Positions 1 to 11,602 of a stretch of 64,000 bases of DNA are shown here, in pieces. The stretch's first letter is position 1. Every line of letters begins with the position of its first letter. Where the stretch lies: NCBI RefSeq assembly GCF_014205335.1, contig NZ_JACHNH010000001.1, positions 3,218,501-3,282,500 on the forward strand, in the 5' to 3' direction. The stretch is from Amorphoplanes digitatis (lineage in GTDB: Bacteria > Actinomycetota > Actinomycetes > Mycobacteriales > Micromonosporaceae). The notes beneath the pieces are model-generated. The model was not told where the DNA came from and ran no database searches. It was given only the letters and a program-made list of their open reading frames with translations. The position numbers and the translations under genes are program-made.

Positions 1-2268
1 GCCGCCCTGCCGTTGCTGGCCGCCGCCCTGGCCGCCGGAGCGCTGGCCGCCGCCCTGGCGTGGCTCGCGCGGCTCGCGCGGGCCGCGCTGCTCCGGCTTG
101 TCCTCGAGCCGCATCGTCAGCGAGATCCGCTTGCGGGCCTCGTCGACCTCGACGACCCGAACCTTGACGACGTCGCCGGACTTCACCACCTCGCGGGGAT
201 CCTTGACGAACGTGTTCGACAGCGCCGACACGTGCACCAGGCCGTCCTGGTGGACGCCGACGTCGACGAACGCGCCGAACGCCGCCACGTTGGTGACCAC
301 GCCCTCCAGGATCATGCCCGGCCGCAGATCGGCGATCTTCTCGACGCCCTCGGCGAACGTGGCCGTGGTGAACGCCGGCCGCGGGTCGCGCCCCGGCTTC
401 TCCAGCTCGCGCAGGATGTCGGTGACGGTCGGCAGGCCGACGGTGCCGGTGACGAACTCCTCCGGGCGCAGGGCGCGCAGCAGTGGGCTGTTGCCGATCA
501 CCGTCTTGAGGTCGCCGCCGGCCGCCGCCAGGATCGTGCGGACCACCGGGTAGGACTCGGGGTGCACGCTGGAGGCGTCCAGCGGGTCGTCGCCACCGGG
601 GATGCGCAGGAAGCCGGCGCACTGCTCGAACGCCTTGGGGCCGAGCCGGGCGACCTTCTTGATCTCCGAGCGGTTCCGGAACGGGCCGTTGGCGTCGCGG
701 TGCAGCACGATGTTCTCCGCCAGGCCCGCGCCGATGCCGGAGACCCGGGTCAGCAGGGGAGCGGACGCCGTGTTGACGTCGACGCCGACCGCGTTGACGC
801 AGTCCTCGACCACCGCGTCGAGCGACTTGGAGAGCTTCATCTCGGACAGGTCGTGCTGGTACTGCCCGACGCCGATCGAGCGCGGGTCGATCTTCACCAG
901 CTCGGCCAGGGGGTCCTGGAGGCGGCGGGCGATGGAGACCGCGCCGCGCAGCGAGACGTCCATGCCGGGCAGCTCCTGCGACGCGTACGCCGAGGCCGAG
1001 TAGACCGACGCGCCCGCCTCGGAGACCATGACCTTGGTCAGCCCGAGGCCGGGGTGCAGCTTGATCAGGTCGGCCGCCAGCCGGTCGGTCTCCCGCGAAG
1101 CGGTGCCGTTGCCGATCGCGACCAGGTCGACGTTGTGCTCCCGGGCGAGGGTGGCCAGGGTGTGCAGCGACTGGTCCCACTTGTTCTGCGGCACGTGCGG
1201 GTAGATCGTCGAGGTCGCGACGCACTTGCCGGTCCCGTCGACGACCGCGACCTTGACGCCGGTGCGGAAACCGGGGTCGAGCCCCATGGTCGCCCGGGTG
1301 CCGGCCGGCGCGGCGAGCAGCAGGTCGCGCAGGTTGGCGGCGAAGACCCGCACGGCCTCCTCCTCGGCCGCCTGCCAGAGCCGGACCCGCAGGTCGGCGC
1401 CGAGGTGGATCAGGATCCGGGTGCGCCACGCCCAGCGGACCGTGTCGAGCAGCCACCGGTCGCCGGCGCGGCCGTGGTCGGAGATGGCGAACCGGCCGGC
1501 CACCGACGCCTCGAAGGACGACGGCGCGCCGTCCTCGGCGCCCTCCTCCGGCTCCATGGTCAGGTCGAGGACGTCCTCCTTCTCACCGCGGAACATGGCG
1601 AGGATGCGGTGCGAGGGCAGCTTGGTGAACGGCTCGGCGAAGTCGAAGTAGTCGGCGAACTTGGCGCCGTCGGTCTGCTTGCCGTCGCGCACCTTGGCGA
1701 TCAGCCGGCCCTTGGTCCACATGCGCTCGCGCAGCTCACCGATGAGGTCGGGGTCCTCGGCGAAGCGCTCGACGAGGATCGCCCGGGCGCCGTCGAGGGC
1801 GGCCGCCACGTCCGCGACGCCCTTGTCGGCGTCCACGTAGGCCGCCGCCTCCGCCTTGGGGTCCCGGGTCGCGTCGGCGACCAGCAGGTCGGCGAGGGGC
1901 TCCAGGCCGGCCTCGCGCGCGATCTGCGCCCGGGTGCGGCGCTTGGGCTTGAACGGCAGGTAGATGTCCTCGAGGCGGGCCTTGGACTCGGCGCCGAGGA
2001 TCTGCGCCTCGAGGGCGTCGTCGAGCTTGCCCTGCGAGCGGATCGACTCGAGCACGGCGGCGCGGCGGTCCTCGAGCTCACGCAGGTAGCCGAGCCGCTC
2101 CTCGAGCGTGCGCAGCTGCTGGTCGTCGAGGGTGCCGGTGACCTCCTTGCGGTAACGGGCGATGAACGGCACCGTGGCGCCGCCGTCCAGCAGGTCGACC
2201 GCGGCCGTCACCTGGCCCTCGCGGACCCCGAGCTCCTGGGCAATGCGCTGATGGATGGTGGTCGTCAC
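1..2268 (-). CDS. tex: Tex-family RNA-binding protein, 3' end cut off by the window edge
   Basis: Tex proteins are cytoplasmic nucleic-acid-binding accessory factors acting in transcription. The reading frame runs 756 codons without a stop to base 1. The N-terminus (QRIAQELGV, then TVPFIARYRKEVTG) is the Tex signature. A C-terminal S1 RNA-binding domain is clear near bases 110-330 (LEGVVTNVAAFGAFVDVG, DGLVHVSAL, RKRISLTMRLED), followed by an Arg/Gly/Gln-rich tail reaching the edge. The GTG start at 2268 was chosen because the family's conserved N-terminus begins right after it. Only the last part of the tail is missing. The gene is divergent from the alcohol dehydrogenase. Confidence 0.92.
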   Translation of the reverse strand, partial: MTTTIHQRIAQELGVREGQVTAAVDLLDGGATVPFIARYRKEVTGTLDDQQLRTLEERLGYLRELEDRRAAVLESIRSQGKLDDALEAQILGAESKARLEDIYLPFKPKRRTRAQIAREAGLEPLADLLVADATRDPKAEAAAYVDADKGVADVAAALDGARAILVERFAEDPDLIGELRERMWTKGRLIAKVRDGKQTDGAKFADYFDFAEPFTKLPSHRILAMFRGEKEDVLDLTMEPEEGAEDGAPSSFEASVAGRFAISDHGRAGDRWLLDTVRWAWRTRILIHLGADLRVRLWQAAEEEAVRVFAANLRDLLLAAPAGTRATMGLDPGFRTGVKVAVVDGTGKCVATSTIYPHVPQNKWDQSLHTLATLAREHNVDLVAIGNGTASRETDRLAADLIKLHPGLGLTKVMVSEAGASVYSASAYASQELPGMDVSLRGAVSIARRLQDPLAELVKIDPRSIGVGQYQHDLSEMKLSKSLDAVVEDCVNAVGVDVNTASAPLLTRVSGIGAGLAENIVLHRDANGPFRNRSEIKKVARLGPKAFEQCAGFLRIPGGDDPLDASSVHPESYPVVRTILAAAGGDLKTVIGNSPLLRALRPEEFVTGTVGLPTVTDILRELEKPGRDPRPAFTTATFAEGVEKIADLRPGMILEGVVTNVAAFGAFVDVGVHQDGLVHVSALSNTFVKDPREVVKSGDVVKVRVVEVDEARKRISLTMRLEDKPEQRGPREPREPRQGGGQRSGGQGGGQQRQGG

Positions 2269-2352
2269 GCCGACGATTGTGCGCCAGAGGTCCGACACTT
2301 GTCGCGCCGCCCCACGAAACAGCGGTTGACGATCACCCCGGCCGGGCGCGGG

Positions 2353-2358
2353 TAGGGT
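2353..2358 (+). promoter_or_regulatory. -10 hexamer of a leaderless promoter
   Basis: TAGGGT ends 7 nt before the ATG at 2366 and no Shine-Dalgarno is present. This is the actinobacterial leaderless arrangement, in which transcription starts at the start codon. Confidence 0.6.
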
Positions 2359-2365
2359 CGGCCTC

Positions 2366-3415
2366 ATGCATGCTGCCATGTGGTACGGCACCCGGGACGT
2401 CCGCTGGGAGGAGCGCCCCGATCCGGCGATCCAGCTGCCGACGGACGCCGTCGTCCGGGTCGTCGCGGCCTGCGTCTGCGGCTCGGACCTGTGGACGTAC
2501 CGGGGCGCACGGCCGCCCGCCGACCCGCACCCGATCGGCCACGAGTTCGTCGGCGTGGTCGAGGAGACCGGCGCCGCGGTGAGCACGCTGAACGCCGGCG
2601 ACTTCGTCATCTCGCCGTTCTCGATCAGCGACGGCACCTGCGCGCACTGCCGGCGGGGCGTCACCACGTCGTGCGCACAGCTCCAGTGGTACGGCGGCCG
2701 GGACCGCGACGGCCGGGTCCTCGACGGCGGGCAGGGCCGGTACGTGCGGGTGCCGCTCGCCGACGGCACGCTCGTCGCGACACCGGGCCTGCCCGACACC
2801 GGCCAGATACCCGCCCTGCTCGCCCTCTCCGACGTGCTGGTCACCGGCCACCACGCCGCCGTGTCCGGTGGCGCCGGCCCCGGCCGCACGGTGGCGGTCG
2901 TCGGCGACGGCGCCGTCGGCCTGTGCGCGGTGCTCGCCTCCGTCCGGCTCGGCGCGGAGCGGGTGATCGCCTTCTCGTCGCACGCCGACCGGCAGGAGGT
3001 CGCCACCCGCTTCGGCGCGACCGACATCATCGCGGCCCGCGGCGACGAGGGCGCCGCGGCCCTGCACGACCTGCTCGCCGGCGAGGGCGCGGACGCGGTG
3101 CTCGAGTGCGTGGGCAACAAGCAGTCGATGGCGCAGGCGGTGGCCTCGGTGCGCCCGGGCGGCACCGTCGGCTACGTCGGCGTGCCGCTGGGCGGCGCCG
3201 AGCTCCCGATCCAGAAGATGTTCGACGACAACATCGCGGTGGCCGGCGGCGTCGCGCCGGTCCGGCCCTACCTGCCGGAGCTGCTTGCCGACGTGCTCGC
3301 CGGCACGCTGGACGCCAGCGCCGTCTTCGACCTGCACCTGCCCATGGAGGAGGTCGCGCAGGCGTACGCCGCGATGGACGAGCGCCGGTCGATCAAGACG
3401 CTGCTGTGGCCCTGA
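2366..3415 (+). CDS. Zinc-dependent alcohol dehydrogenase family protein
   Basis: Medium-chain dehydrogenase/reductase of 349 residues, a soluble NAD(P)-dependent oxidoreductase whose substrate cannot be told from sequence. The GroES-like half carries catalytic zinc ligands (VCGSD near residue 38, then GHEFVG near residue 60). A shortened structural-zinc region has CAHCRRGVTTSC. The Rossmann half has GDGAVG near residue 180. The start at 2366 is supported by the leaderless -10 box. The 3' end overlaps the convergent LuxR-type gene by 23 bp. Confidence 0.88.
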   Translation: MHAAMWYGTRDVRWEERPDPAIQLPTDAVVRVVAACVCGSDLWTYRGARPPADPHPIGHEFVGVVEETGAAVSTLNAGDFVISPFSISDGTCAHCRRGVTTSCAQLQWYGGRDRDGRVLDGGQGRYVRVPLADGTLVATPGLPDTGQIPALLALSDVLVTGHHAAVSGGAGPGRTVAVVGDGAVGLCAVLASVRLGAERVIAFSSHADRQEVATRFGATDIIAARGDEGAAALHDLLAGEGADAVLECVGNKQSMAQAVASVRPGGTVGYVGVPLGGAELPIQKMFDDNIAVAGGVAPVRPYLPELLADVLAGTLDASAVFDLHLPMEEVAQAYAAMDERRSIKTLLWP

Positions 3416-4373
3416 GGTCGCGCTGAACCGCCCACAGCGCCGCCTCGGTGCGGGAGACCGCCCCGGTCTTGCGCAGCAGGTTGGAGACGTGCACGGTGAC
3501 CGTGCGCACCGAGATGCCCAGCGCCCGGGCGATCTGCTTGTTGGACATGCCCTCGGCCAGGCAGCCGATCACCTCCCGCTCGCGGGCGGTCAGGTCCGGC
3601 TGCTCCTGGAGGTAGGTCGGCAGCGTGGCGTCGGCGAGCGCCTCCGGTCCGCCCGCCATCGCGAGCAGCTCGGTCAGCCGGTAGGGGTTGCCGCCGGTGC
3701 GGCGCCACACCGCCTCGGCGACGTCGGCCGGCGGGCGGCTGTCCTCGTACACGTGTTCGAGGATCTGGGCCACCTGCCCGGCGGTCAGGGCACCCAGGTG
3801 CTGGCGCACGGCGCCGGGCGCCCCCGACAGGCGGGCGAGAACCCGGGCCGTGAGCAGCGGGGAGACCGCCGCGTCCGGCGGCCGGCTGGTCACCAGCAGC
3901 AGGGCCGGCAGCTCCGCGCCGGCCAGCTCGCCGATCAGGTTCAGGCTGGCCGGGTCGAGCGCGTGGAGATCCTCCACCACGAGTACGGCCGGACGGCCGG
4001 CCACGAGCGTCCGCACCGTGGCGACGGCGAGCCGCAGCAGCGCGTCGGGCGTGTAACGCTCCCGGGGGACATCGGGGTCCTGCGCCAGCCAGGCCAGCGC
4101 GTCCGGCGGCACGGGCAGGTCGGGGCGGGGGCCGAGCCCGGCCAGCACCGCCGCCAGCCAGTCGTAGGGCGCGGGCGAGTGCAGCCGCGCCGAGCCGGAG
4201 AGCACCACCTGCGGGGTCGTGACCTGCAAAGCGGCCGCGACCAGGGTGCTCTTGCCGGTGCCGGGCAGGCCGGTGACCACGGCGGGAACGCACCTGCGGC
4301 GCGCGTCCACGCGCTCCCAGGCGCCCCGGAGCTCATCCAGCGCGCCCGCTCGTCCCACCATCGGTACCGGCAT
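3393..4373 (-). CDS. ATPase-LuxR transcriptional regulator (short LAL-like)
   Basis: A 326-residue regulator with an N-terminal STAND/AAA-type ATPase: Walker A GLPGTGKST near residue 36 and a Walker-B-like strand VLVVEDLHALD near residue 130. The C-terminal LuxR/GerE helix-turn-helix (LTAREREVIGCLAEGMSNKQ, then ALGISVRTVTVHVSNLL) binds DNA. LAL regulators are usually about 900 residues, so this lacks the long TPR-like middle. The start is uncertain: GTG 4376, ATG 4373 and ATG 4361 (MVGRAGAL, a common family start) are all in frame. It is divergent from the PP2C gene across a repeat-bearing 64-bp gap, which suggests autoregulation. Confidence 0.82.
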   Translation of the reverse strand: MPVPMVGRAGALDELRGAWERVDARRRCVPAVVTGLPGTGKSTLVAAALQVTTPQVVLSGSARLHSPAPYDWLAAVLAGLGPRPDLPVPPDALAWLAQDPDVPRERYTPDALLRLAVATVRTLVAGRPAVLVVEDLHALDPASLNLIGELAGAELPALLLVTSRPPDAAVSPLLTARVLARLSGAPGAVRQHLGALTAGQVAQILEHVYEDSRPPADVAEAVWRRTGGNPYRLTELLAMAGGPEALADATLPTYLQEQPDLTAREREVIGCLAEGMSNKQIARALGISVRTVTVHVSNLLRKTGAVSRTEAALWAVQRDLRATAAS

Positions 4374-4385
4374 CACCTCTCAACA

Positions 4386-4403
4386 CTACGTACTACGTAC
4401 TAC
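4386..4403. repeat. Tandem heptamer CTACGTA in a divergent promoter region
   Basis: The heptamer CTACGTA occurs twice in direct succession (4386-4392, 4393-4399), followed by a partial third copy CTAC. Each unit contains the palindrome TACGTA. It lies between the start of the LuxR-type regulator and the PP2C phosphatase, so it is a candidate operator for one or both. Confidence 0.45.
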
Positions 4404-4437
4404 AGACACCGCCTCAGCCCTTTGGCAGTCTTGTGAC

Positions 4438-5157
4438 ATGAGTGTCGTGCTTCGTGCGGTGGCCGCCTCCGACCAGGGCCTGGTCAGGTCGAACAACGAG
4501 GACGCCGTCTTCGTGGGCGCCCGGCTGCTGGTGGTCGCCGACGGCATGGGCGGGCTGCCGGCCGGTGAACTGGCCAGCGACATCCTGGTCCGCACCCTGG
4601 CCGACGTAGACGCCCTGCCGGACACCGGCGAGCCGCTACAGGACCTGATCGCGGCCCTGGACACGGCGAACGGGCGGATCGAGGCCGCCGTCGCGGACGA
4701 CGACACCCGCGACGGCATGGGCACGACGGTCACCACGCTGCTGCTGTCGGGCGACCGGCTGGCGGCGCTCAACGTCGGTGACTCGCGCTGCTACCTGAGC
4801 CGCGACGGGGAGATGACGCAGCTCACCCGCGACGACACGTACGTGCAGGCGCTGGTGGATCAGGGCGTGCTGACGCCGTCCGACGCCCGGCGGCACCCGC
4901 AGCGGGCGCTGGTGACCCAGGCGGTGCAGGGCGGGCCGTTCCGCCCGGCCGGTCGGATGGTGCCGGTACGGGTCGGCGACCGTTTCCTGCTGTGCAGCGA
5001 CGGCCTGAGCGACTACGTCGAGGACGAGGTGATCGCCACGACCCTGCGCTCGTACCCGGATCGGCAGGTGTGCGCGGCCGAGCTGATCGCCCGGACGCTG
5101 GAGGCCGGCGCCCCGGACAACGTCTCCGTGATCGTCGCGGACATCGAAGAGGGCTGA
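4438..5157 (+). CDS. PP2C-family serine/threonine protein phosphatase
   Basis: A 239-residue soluble Mg/Mn-dependent phosphatase that would dephosphorylate Ser/Thr in kinase signalling. All PP2C motifs are visible: SDQGLVRSNNEDA at the N-terminus, VVADGMGGLPAG, GMGTTVTTLLL, LNVGDSRCYL, LLCSDGLSDYV and the C-terminal APDNVSVIV with metal-binding Asp. The ATG at 4438 was preferred to upstream in-frame starts because the fold begins six residues later. No partner kinase is in the window. Divergent from the LuxR-type regulator. Confidence 0.9.
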   Translation: MSVVLRAVAASDQGLVRSNNEDAVFVGARLLVVADGMGGLPAGELASDILVRTLADVDALPDTGEPLQDLIAALDTANGRIEAAVADDDTRDGMGTTVTTLLLSGDRLAALNVGDSRCYLSRDGEMTQLTRDDTYVQALVDQGVLTPSDARRHPQRALVTQAVQGGPFRPAGRMVPVRVGDRFLLCSDGLSDYVEDEVIATTLRSYPDRQVCAAELIARTLEAGAPDNVSVIVADIEEG

Positions 5158-5193
5158 GCCCGGCCACGCCGCGACGGCCGGGGACGCAGGCCC

Positions 5194-5199
5194 TAGGCT
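5194..5199 (+). promoter_or_regulatory. -10 hexamer of a leaderless promoter
   Basis: TAGGCT lies 7 nt before the GTG at 5207, with no Shine-Dalgarno. It supports this GTG as the start of the acetyltransferase. Confidence 0.6.
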
Positions 5200-5206
5200 C
5201 GGACCT

Positions 5207-5755
5207 GTGCTGATCACGACCGAGCGGCTGGTGCTGCGCCGCTTCCGCGCGGGCGACGCGGAGACCCTCGCGGCGTACCGGTCGGCGCCGGAGGTGGCGG
5301 TCTACCAGTCGTGGCGGGCGCCGTACCCGCTGGAGCGTGCCCGCTACGCGATCGAGACGATGGCCGCGGCCGATCCGGAGCAGCCCGGCTGGTTCCAGTA
5401 CGCGATCGAGCTCAAGGACGGTCGCGAGCACATCGGCGACGTCGGGGTGAACCTGAACGACAACCTCATGCAGGCCGAGATCGGCTACACCCTCGCACCG
5501 CGGCGGCAGGGGCACGGCTACGCCACCGAGGCGGTCCGGGCCGTGCTCGACCACCTCTTCCGGGTGCGCGGCCTGCACAAGGTCTCGGCGGAGTGCGACG
5601 CCCGCAACGTGGCGTCGGCCCGGGTGCTGGAGCGCCTGGGCTTCACCCGCGAGGGCCTGCTGCGCCGGCACACCTGGACCAAGGACGAATGGACGGATGA
5701 CCTGATCTACGGCCTGCTGCGGACGGAATATCTCGGACCGGCCGCCGCGTCCTGA
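5207..5755 (+). CDS. GNAT N-acetyltransferase, RimJ/RimL-like
   Basis: A 182-residue acetyl-CoA-dependent acetyltransferase. It opens with the RimJ-type strand LITTERLVLRRF. The acetyl-CoA loop is RRQGHGYATEAV near residue 100, and the C-terminal ASARVLERLGFTREG is the usual family ending. The acceptor (protein N-terminus or small molecule) cannot be inferred. The start is GTG, supported by a leaderless -10 box. Confidence 0.87.
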   Translation: MLITTERLVLRRFRAGDAETLAAYRSAPEVAVYQSWRAPYPLERARYAIETMAAADPEQPGWFQYAIELKDGREHIGDVGVNLNDNLMQAEIGYTLAPRRQGHGYATEAVRAVLDHLFRVRGLHKVSAECDARNVASARVLERLGFTREGLLRRHTWTKDEWTDDLIYGLLRTEYLGPAAAS

Positions 5756-5767
5756 GCGCCCGCGGGG

Positions 5768-6184
5768 TCAGGGCCGGGGCGCGCCGATGTTGACCATCCA
5801 TTCGATGCCGAAGCGGTCGCGGCAGGAGCCGAACTCGTCGCCCCACATCTGCTTCTCCAGCGGCACGCTCACCGTGCCGCCCTCGGAGAGCTTCGCCCAC
5901 CAATCGCGCAGCGTGTCGGCGTCGTCCCCGCTGAGGCTGACGGAGATGTTGTTGCCGGCCGTGTGCTCCATGCCGGGCGGCGAGTCGGCGGCCATCAGCG
6001 TGAGCCCGCCCTCGGCCTCGAGCATGCCGTGCATGACCTTGTCGGCCAGCGAGGGGTCGGGTGCGCCGTATTCACCGAAGGTGTTGATGGTGAGCGTCCC
6101 GCCGAAGACGGAGTGGTAGAACTCCATCGCGGCGCGGGCATCGCCGCCGAGGAAGGAGATGTAGGGGTTCAGTCGAATGGCCAT
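5768..6184 (-). CDS. VOC-family protein, PhnB-like
   Basis: A 138-residue vicinal-oxygen-chelate fold protein close to the PhnB/YjdN group, with no assignable substrate. Typical elements are LNPYISFLGG at the start, AAMEFYHSVFGG, a central VMHGMLEAEGG and the C-terminal WGDEFGSCRDRFGIEWMVNI. The start at 6184 is set by AAAGGAG six bases upstream. Some in-frame codons lie further upstream but lack a ribosome site. It converges on the acetyltransferase across a 12-bp gap. Confidence 0.85.
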   Translation of the reverse strand: MAIRLNPYISFLGGDARAAMEFYHSVFGGTLTINTFGEYGAPDPSLADKVMHGMLEAEGGLTLMAADSPPGMEHTAGNNISVSLSGDDADTLRDWWAKLSEGGTVSVPLEKQMWGDEFGSCRDRFGIEWMVNIGAPRP

Positions 6185-6288
6185 GACCGGCTCCTTTGCC
6201 GAGATCAGCAGCAAGACACCCCTAGGACGATAGACCTCTGGACGGCGCGGCTCACCCGCCTGTGGATAAGCCGCCCGGTAGATACCAC

Positions 6289-8448
6289 CTACCCGTCGAA
6301 GCGCAGCCAGACGGCGGCCAGCGGCGGCACCCGCAGCGAGGCCGACGCGGGGAGCCCGTGCCACGGCAGCGCCTCCGCGTGCACCTCGCCGAGGTTGCCG
6401 ACGCCGGAGCCGCCGTACAGGGTGCTGTCGGTGTTGACCACCTCGCGCCAGACGCCGGCGGTGGGCAGGCCGATGCGGTAGCCGTCGTGCGGTATCGCGG
6501 CGAAGTTGACAACGCAGGCCAATGTGGCGCCGTCCGGCGCGAAGCGCAGGAACGAGAACGTGTTGTGCTGGGAGTCCTCACTGGTGATCCAGCGGAAGCC
6601 GTTCGGCGTCGTGTCCTGCGACCAGATCGCCGGTGTCCGGCGGTACTCCCGGTTCAGGTCCTGGACCAGCCGGTGGATGCCGCCGCCGTGGCCGCCGTCC
6701 GACAGCAGGCCCCAGTCCAGACCGCGCTCCTCGCTCCACTCCCGCTCGTCGCCGAGTTCGGCGCCCATGAAGAGGAGCTGCTTGCCGGTGAACGCCCACA
6801 TGAAACCCAGCAGCGCGCGGGTGTTGGCCAGCTTCTGCCACAGGTCGCCGGGCATCTTGCCGGTGAGCGAGCCCTTGCCGTGCACCACCTCGTCGTGGCT
6901 GATCGGCAGGATGTAGTTCTCGCTCCAGGCGTACACGGTGGCGAAGGTCATCTGGTGGTGGTGCCACTGCCGGTGAATGGGCTCCTTACCCATGTAGGTC
7001 AGGGTGTCGTTCATCCAGCCCATGTTCCACTTGAAACCGAAGCCCAGGCCGCCGAGGTGGGTCGGCCGGGTGACGCCCGGCCAGGCCGTCGACTCCTCGG
7101 CGATGGTCACCACGCCCGGGTAGTTGCGGTAGACCGTCGCGTTCATCTCCTGGAGGAAGCTGATCGCGTCGAGGTTCTCCCGGCCGCCGTACTGGTTGGG
7201 GGTCCACTCGCCGTCCTTGCGGGAGTAGTCCAGGTAGAGCATCGACGCGACCGCGTCGACGCGCAGCCCGTCGGCGTGGAACTCCTCGCACCAGTAGAGG
7301 GCGTTGGCGACCAGGAAGTTGCGGACCTCGCGCCGGCCGTAGTCGAAGACGTAGGTGCCCCAGTCGGGGTGCTCGCCGCGGCGCCAGTCGCCGTGCTCGT
7401 AGAGCGGGGTGCCGTCGAAGCGGGCCAGGGCCCACTCGTCCTTGGGGAAGTGCGCGGGCACCCAGTCGAGGATGACGCCGATGCCGGCCTGGTGCAGCTT
7501 GTCGACCAGGTAACGGAACTCGTCGGGCGAGCCGAACCGGGACGTCGGCGCGAAGTAGCCGGTGACCTGGTAGCCCCACGAGCCGCCGAACGGGTGCTCC
7601 ATCACCGGCATCAGCTCGACGTGCGTGAAGCCGGTCTCGACCACGTAGTCGACAAGCTGCTCGGCGAGCTCGGTGTAGGTCAGGCCCGGTCGCCACGAGC
7701 CGAGGTGCACCTCGTACGCGCTCATCGGCTCCTGGTGCCACTGCCGTTCCGCGCGCTCGGCCATCCAGCCGGCGTCCTGCCACTCGTACGAGGACTCGTA
7801 GACGACCGACGCCGTGCGCGGCGGCACCTCGGTGTGCTGCGCGAGGGGGTCGGCCTTCTCGCGCCAGACCCCGTCCCGGCCGAGGATCTTGAATTTGTAC
7901 TTGGTGCCGGACGACGCGCCCGGTACGTAGATCTCCCAGACGCCGCTGCTGCCGAGCGAGCGCATCGGCCAGCCGTCGTACGGGCCCCAGCCGGCGACGT
8001 CGCCGATGAGCTGCACGCCGCGGGCGCCGGGCGCCCAGACGGCGAAGCCGACGCCGTCGCCCTTGGGCTGCGCGCCCAGCACCTTCCACAGCTTCTCGTG
8101 CCGGCCCTCGCCGATCAGGTGCAGGTCGAGCTCGCCGAGGGTCGGCAGGTGCCGGTAGGGGTCGTCGCAGACCGTGCCGTCGACGTCGAGCTCGTAGTCG
8201 AGCACCGTGCCGGGCAGCTCGACGGCGAAGATGCCGTCGGGGTGCACCTGCGCCATCGCCGTCCGCTCGCCGCCGGCGACGACGGACACCTCCTTGGCGC
8301 CCTTGCGCATGGTGCGGATGACCGTGTGCCCGCCGGAGGGGTGCGCGCCCAGCAGCCCGTGCGGGTCGTGCGTGTCGCCGGACATCACCGCGTCCATCGC
8401 GCGCTGGTCGCCGGCCACGCGGGGTGGCGGGGTGCTCTGCCCGATCAT
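6289..8448 (-). CDS. glgB: 1,4-alpha-glucan branching enzyme
   Basis: A 719-residue GH13 enzyme that introduces alpha-1,6 branches into alpha-glucan. Order: N-terminal beta modules of the CBM48 type, a (beta/alpha)8 barrel, a C-terminal beta domain. Visible motifs are EVHLGSW, the nucleophile region [16 protein letters not shown], the acid/base region [10 protein letters not shown] and [12 protein letters not shown]. The ATG at 8448 is preceded by AAGGAG, five bases away. An in-frame ATG eight codons upstream has no such site. It is the last gene of the glgE-treS-mak-glgB operon, 23 bp after mak, and branches the polymer made by GlgE. Confidence 0.96.
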   Translation of the reverse strand: MIGQSTPPPRVAGDQRAMDAVMSGDTHDPHGLLGAHPSGGHTVIRTMRKGAKEVSVVAGGERTAMAQVHPDGIFAVELPGTVLDYELDVDGTVCDDPYRHLPTLGELDLHLIGEGRHEKLWKVLGAQPKGDGVGFAVWAPGARGVQLIGDVAGWGPYDGWPMRSLGSSGVWEIYVPGASSGTKYKFKILGRDGVWREKADPLAQHTEVPPRTASVVYESSYEWQDAGWMAERAERQWHQEPMSAYEVHLGSWRPGLTYTELAEQLVDYVVETGFTHVELMPVMEHPFGGSWGYQVTGYFAPTSRFGSPDEFRYLVDKLHQAGIGVILDWVPAHFPKDEWALARFDGTPLYEHGDWRRGEHPDWGTYVFDYGRREVRNFLVANALYWCEEFHADGLRVDAVASMLYLDYSRKDGEWTPNQYGGRENLDAISFLQEMNATVYRNYPGVVTIAEESTAWPGVTRPTHLGGLGFGFKWNMGWMNDTLTYMGKEPIHRQWHHHQMTFATVYAWSENYILPISHDEVVHGKGSLTGKMPGDLWQKLANTRALLGFMWAFTGKQLLFMGAELGDEREWSEERGLDWGLLSDGGHGGGIHRLVQDLNREYRRTPAIWSQDTTPNGFRWITSEDSQHNTFSFLRFAPDGATLACVVNFAAIPHDGYRIGLPTAGVWREVVNTDSTLYGGSGVGNLGEVHAEALPWHGLPASASLRVPPLAAVWLRFDG

Positions 8449-8471
8449 CGGTACTCCTTCTCCGGGGGTCA

Positions 8472-9778
8472 TCAGCGTACGAGCCGGGAGATCGACCGCA
8501 GCGGGATCCGCAGCCATCCGGGCCGGTGCCGCGATTCGTACACGGCCTCGTAGACCGCCTTGTCCAGCTCGTACGCGGCGAGCAGCGAGCCGTGCTCGCG
8601 CGGGTCGTGCCCGGCCGCCGCCGCGTACCCGTCGCAGAAGGAGTCGCGGTTCCGGTCGACCCACTCGCGGGCACGGACGGCGAGGTGTTCGTCGCCATCG
8701 GAGTCCACCAGCAGCTGGTATGCCGCGTACTCGTAGCTGCGCAGCACGCCGGCGATGTCGCGCAGCGGCGAGTCGGGCAGCCGCCGCTCGTCGAGCGGCT
8801 GGCCGGGCTCGCCCTCGAAGTCGATGAGCAGCCAGCCCTCCGGCACCCGCAGCACCTGGCCCAGGTGCAGGTCGCCGTGCACCCGCTGCACCGAGACCTG
8901 CTCGCCGGTGAGCTTGCGGAACCGCTCCTCGATCGCCGCCGCGTAGGTCTTCAGCTCGGGCACGGTCGCGGTCGCGTGGGCGAGCCGCGCGACGACGGCG
9001 TCCACCGGGAACGGCGACGGGCCCGAGCCGAGCTCGGCCGCGAGGGTCCGGTGCACCGAGGCGACCGCCTCGCCGAGGCGGTAGGACTCGCCCGCGAAGT
9101 CGCCGCCGACCTCGTCGGCGCCCATCTCGGCGTCGGCGAACAGGTCCCGGGCGCTGGCGGTGGCCATCGCCCAGCCCTCGGCGGAGTTCACGGCGTACGC
9201 GGTGACCATGCCGAGCGGGCACGGCTGGCCGCCGGTGTTGATCTCGAACGAGCCGAGCAGCCGGGCGACGTGCGGGTTGCCGGCCCGGCCGAGCACCCGG
9301 TTGAGCTCGATGTCGGGGTTGACGCCGATGTCGACCCGGCGGAAGACCTTGAGGATGGCGTCCTGCTCGAAGATCACGCTGGTGTTGCTCTGCTCCGCGT
9401 CGAAGACCCGCGCCTCGCTCTCCAGCGGGAAGGAGGCGCCGGGCTCGGACTGGCAGACGATGTCGCCGACGGTGGTGTCGGACGAGATCAGCGACAGCAG
9501 GAACGTCGCGGCGGCCGGGTCGTACAGGCCGTCGTAGCCGGTGCGGTCGCCGTCGGTGCCGATCGTCGCCACGGTGCTGAACTCGGAGATCGGCCCGGAG
9601 TCCCAGGCCACCAGGACCTGGTAACGCTCGGAGCTGCCGTCGGTGTAGTCGACGTCCAGCAGTACCAGGTCCAGGTCGTCCTTGAGCGGGGTGGACGAGG
9701 CCTGCCGGACCTCCCGCAGGGTCCGGCTGCGGCCCGCGTACCAGCGTTGCTGGGAGAGCCAGTCGGCATAGGGCAGCG

Positions 9779-9782
<4 letters not shown>
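8472..9782 (-). CDS. mak: Maltokinase (Pep2-type)
   Basis: A 436-residue kinase phosphorylating maltose with ATP to maltose-1-phosphate, the GlgE donor. The N-terminal maltokinase cap carries [14 protein letters not shown]. The aminoglycoside-phosphotransferase-like C-lobe has the catalytic loop [15 protein letters not shown] and metal-binding LLIDFEGEP. The ATG overlaps the treS stop by 4 nt (ATGA) and GAGGAG lies upstream. In some actinobacteria treS and mak are fused; here they are separate but translationally coupled. Confidence 0.95.
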
Positions 9783-11554
<1,772 letters not shown>

Positions 11555-11602
11555 CAGACGTTCACCTACCCCACCCCGCAGGAACTGAATCGCTTGGTGC
11601 CG

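Noticed and set aside
13..2355. A 780-codon plus-strand open frame opposite tex
   Set aside because: Antisense shadow of high-GC codon usage. The product is a low-complexity mix of Arg, Gly, Asp and Val with no domain, whereas the minus strand encodes clear Tex motifs.
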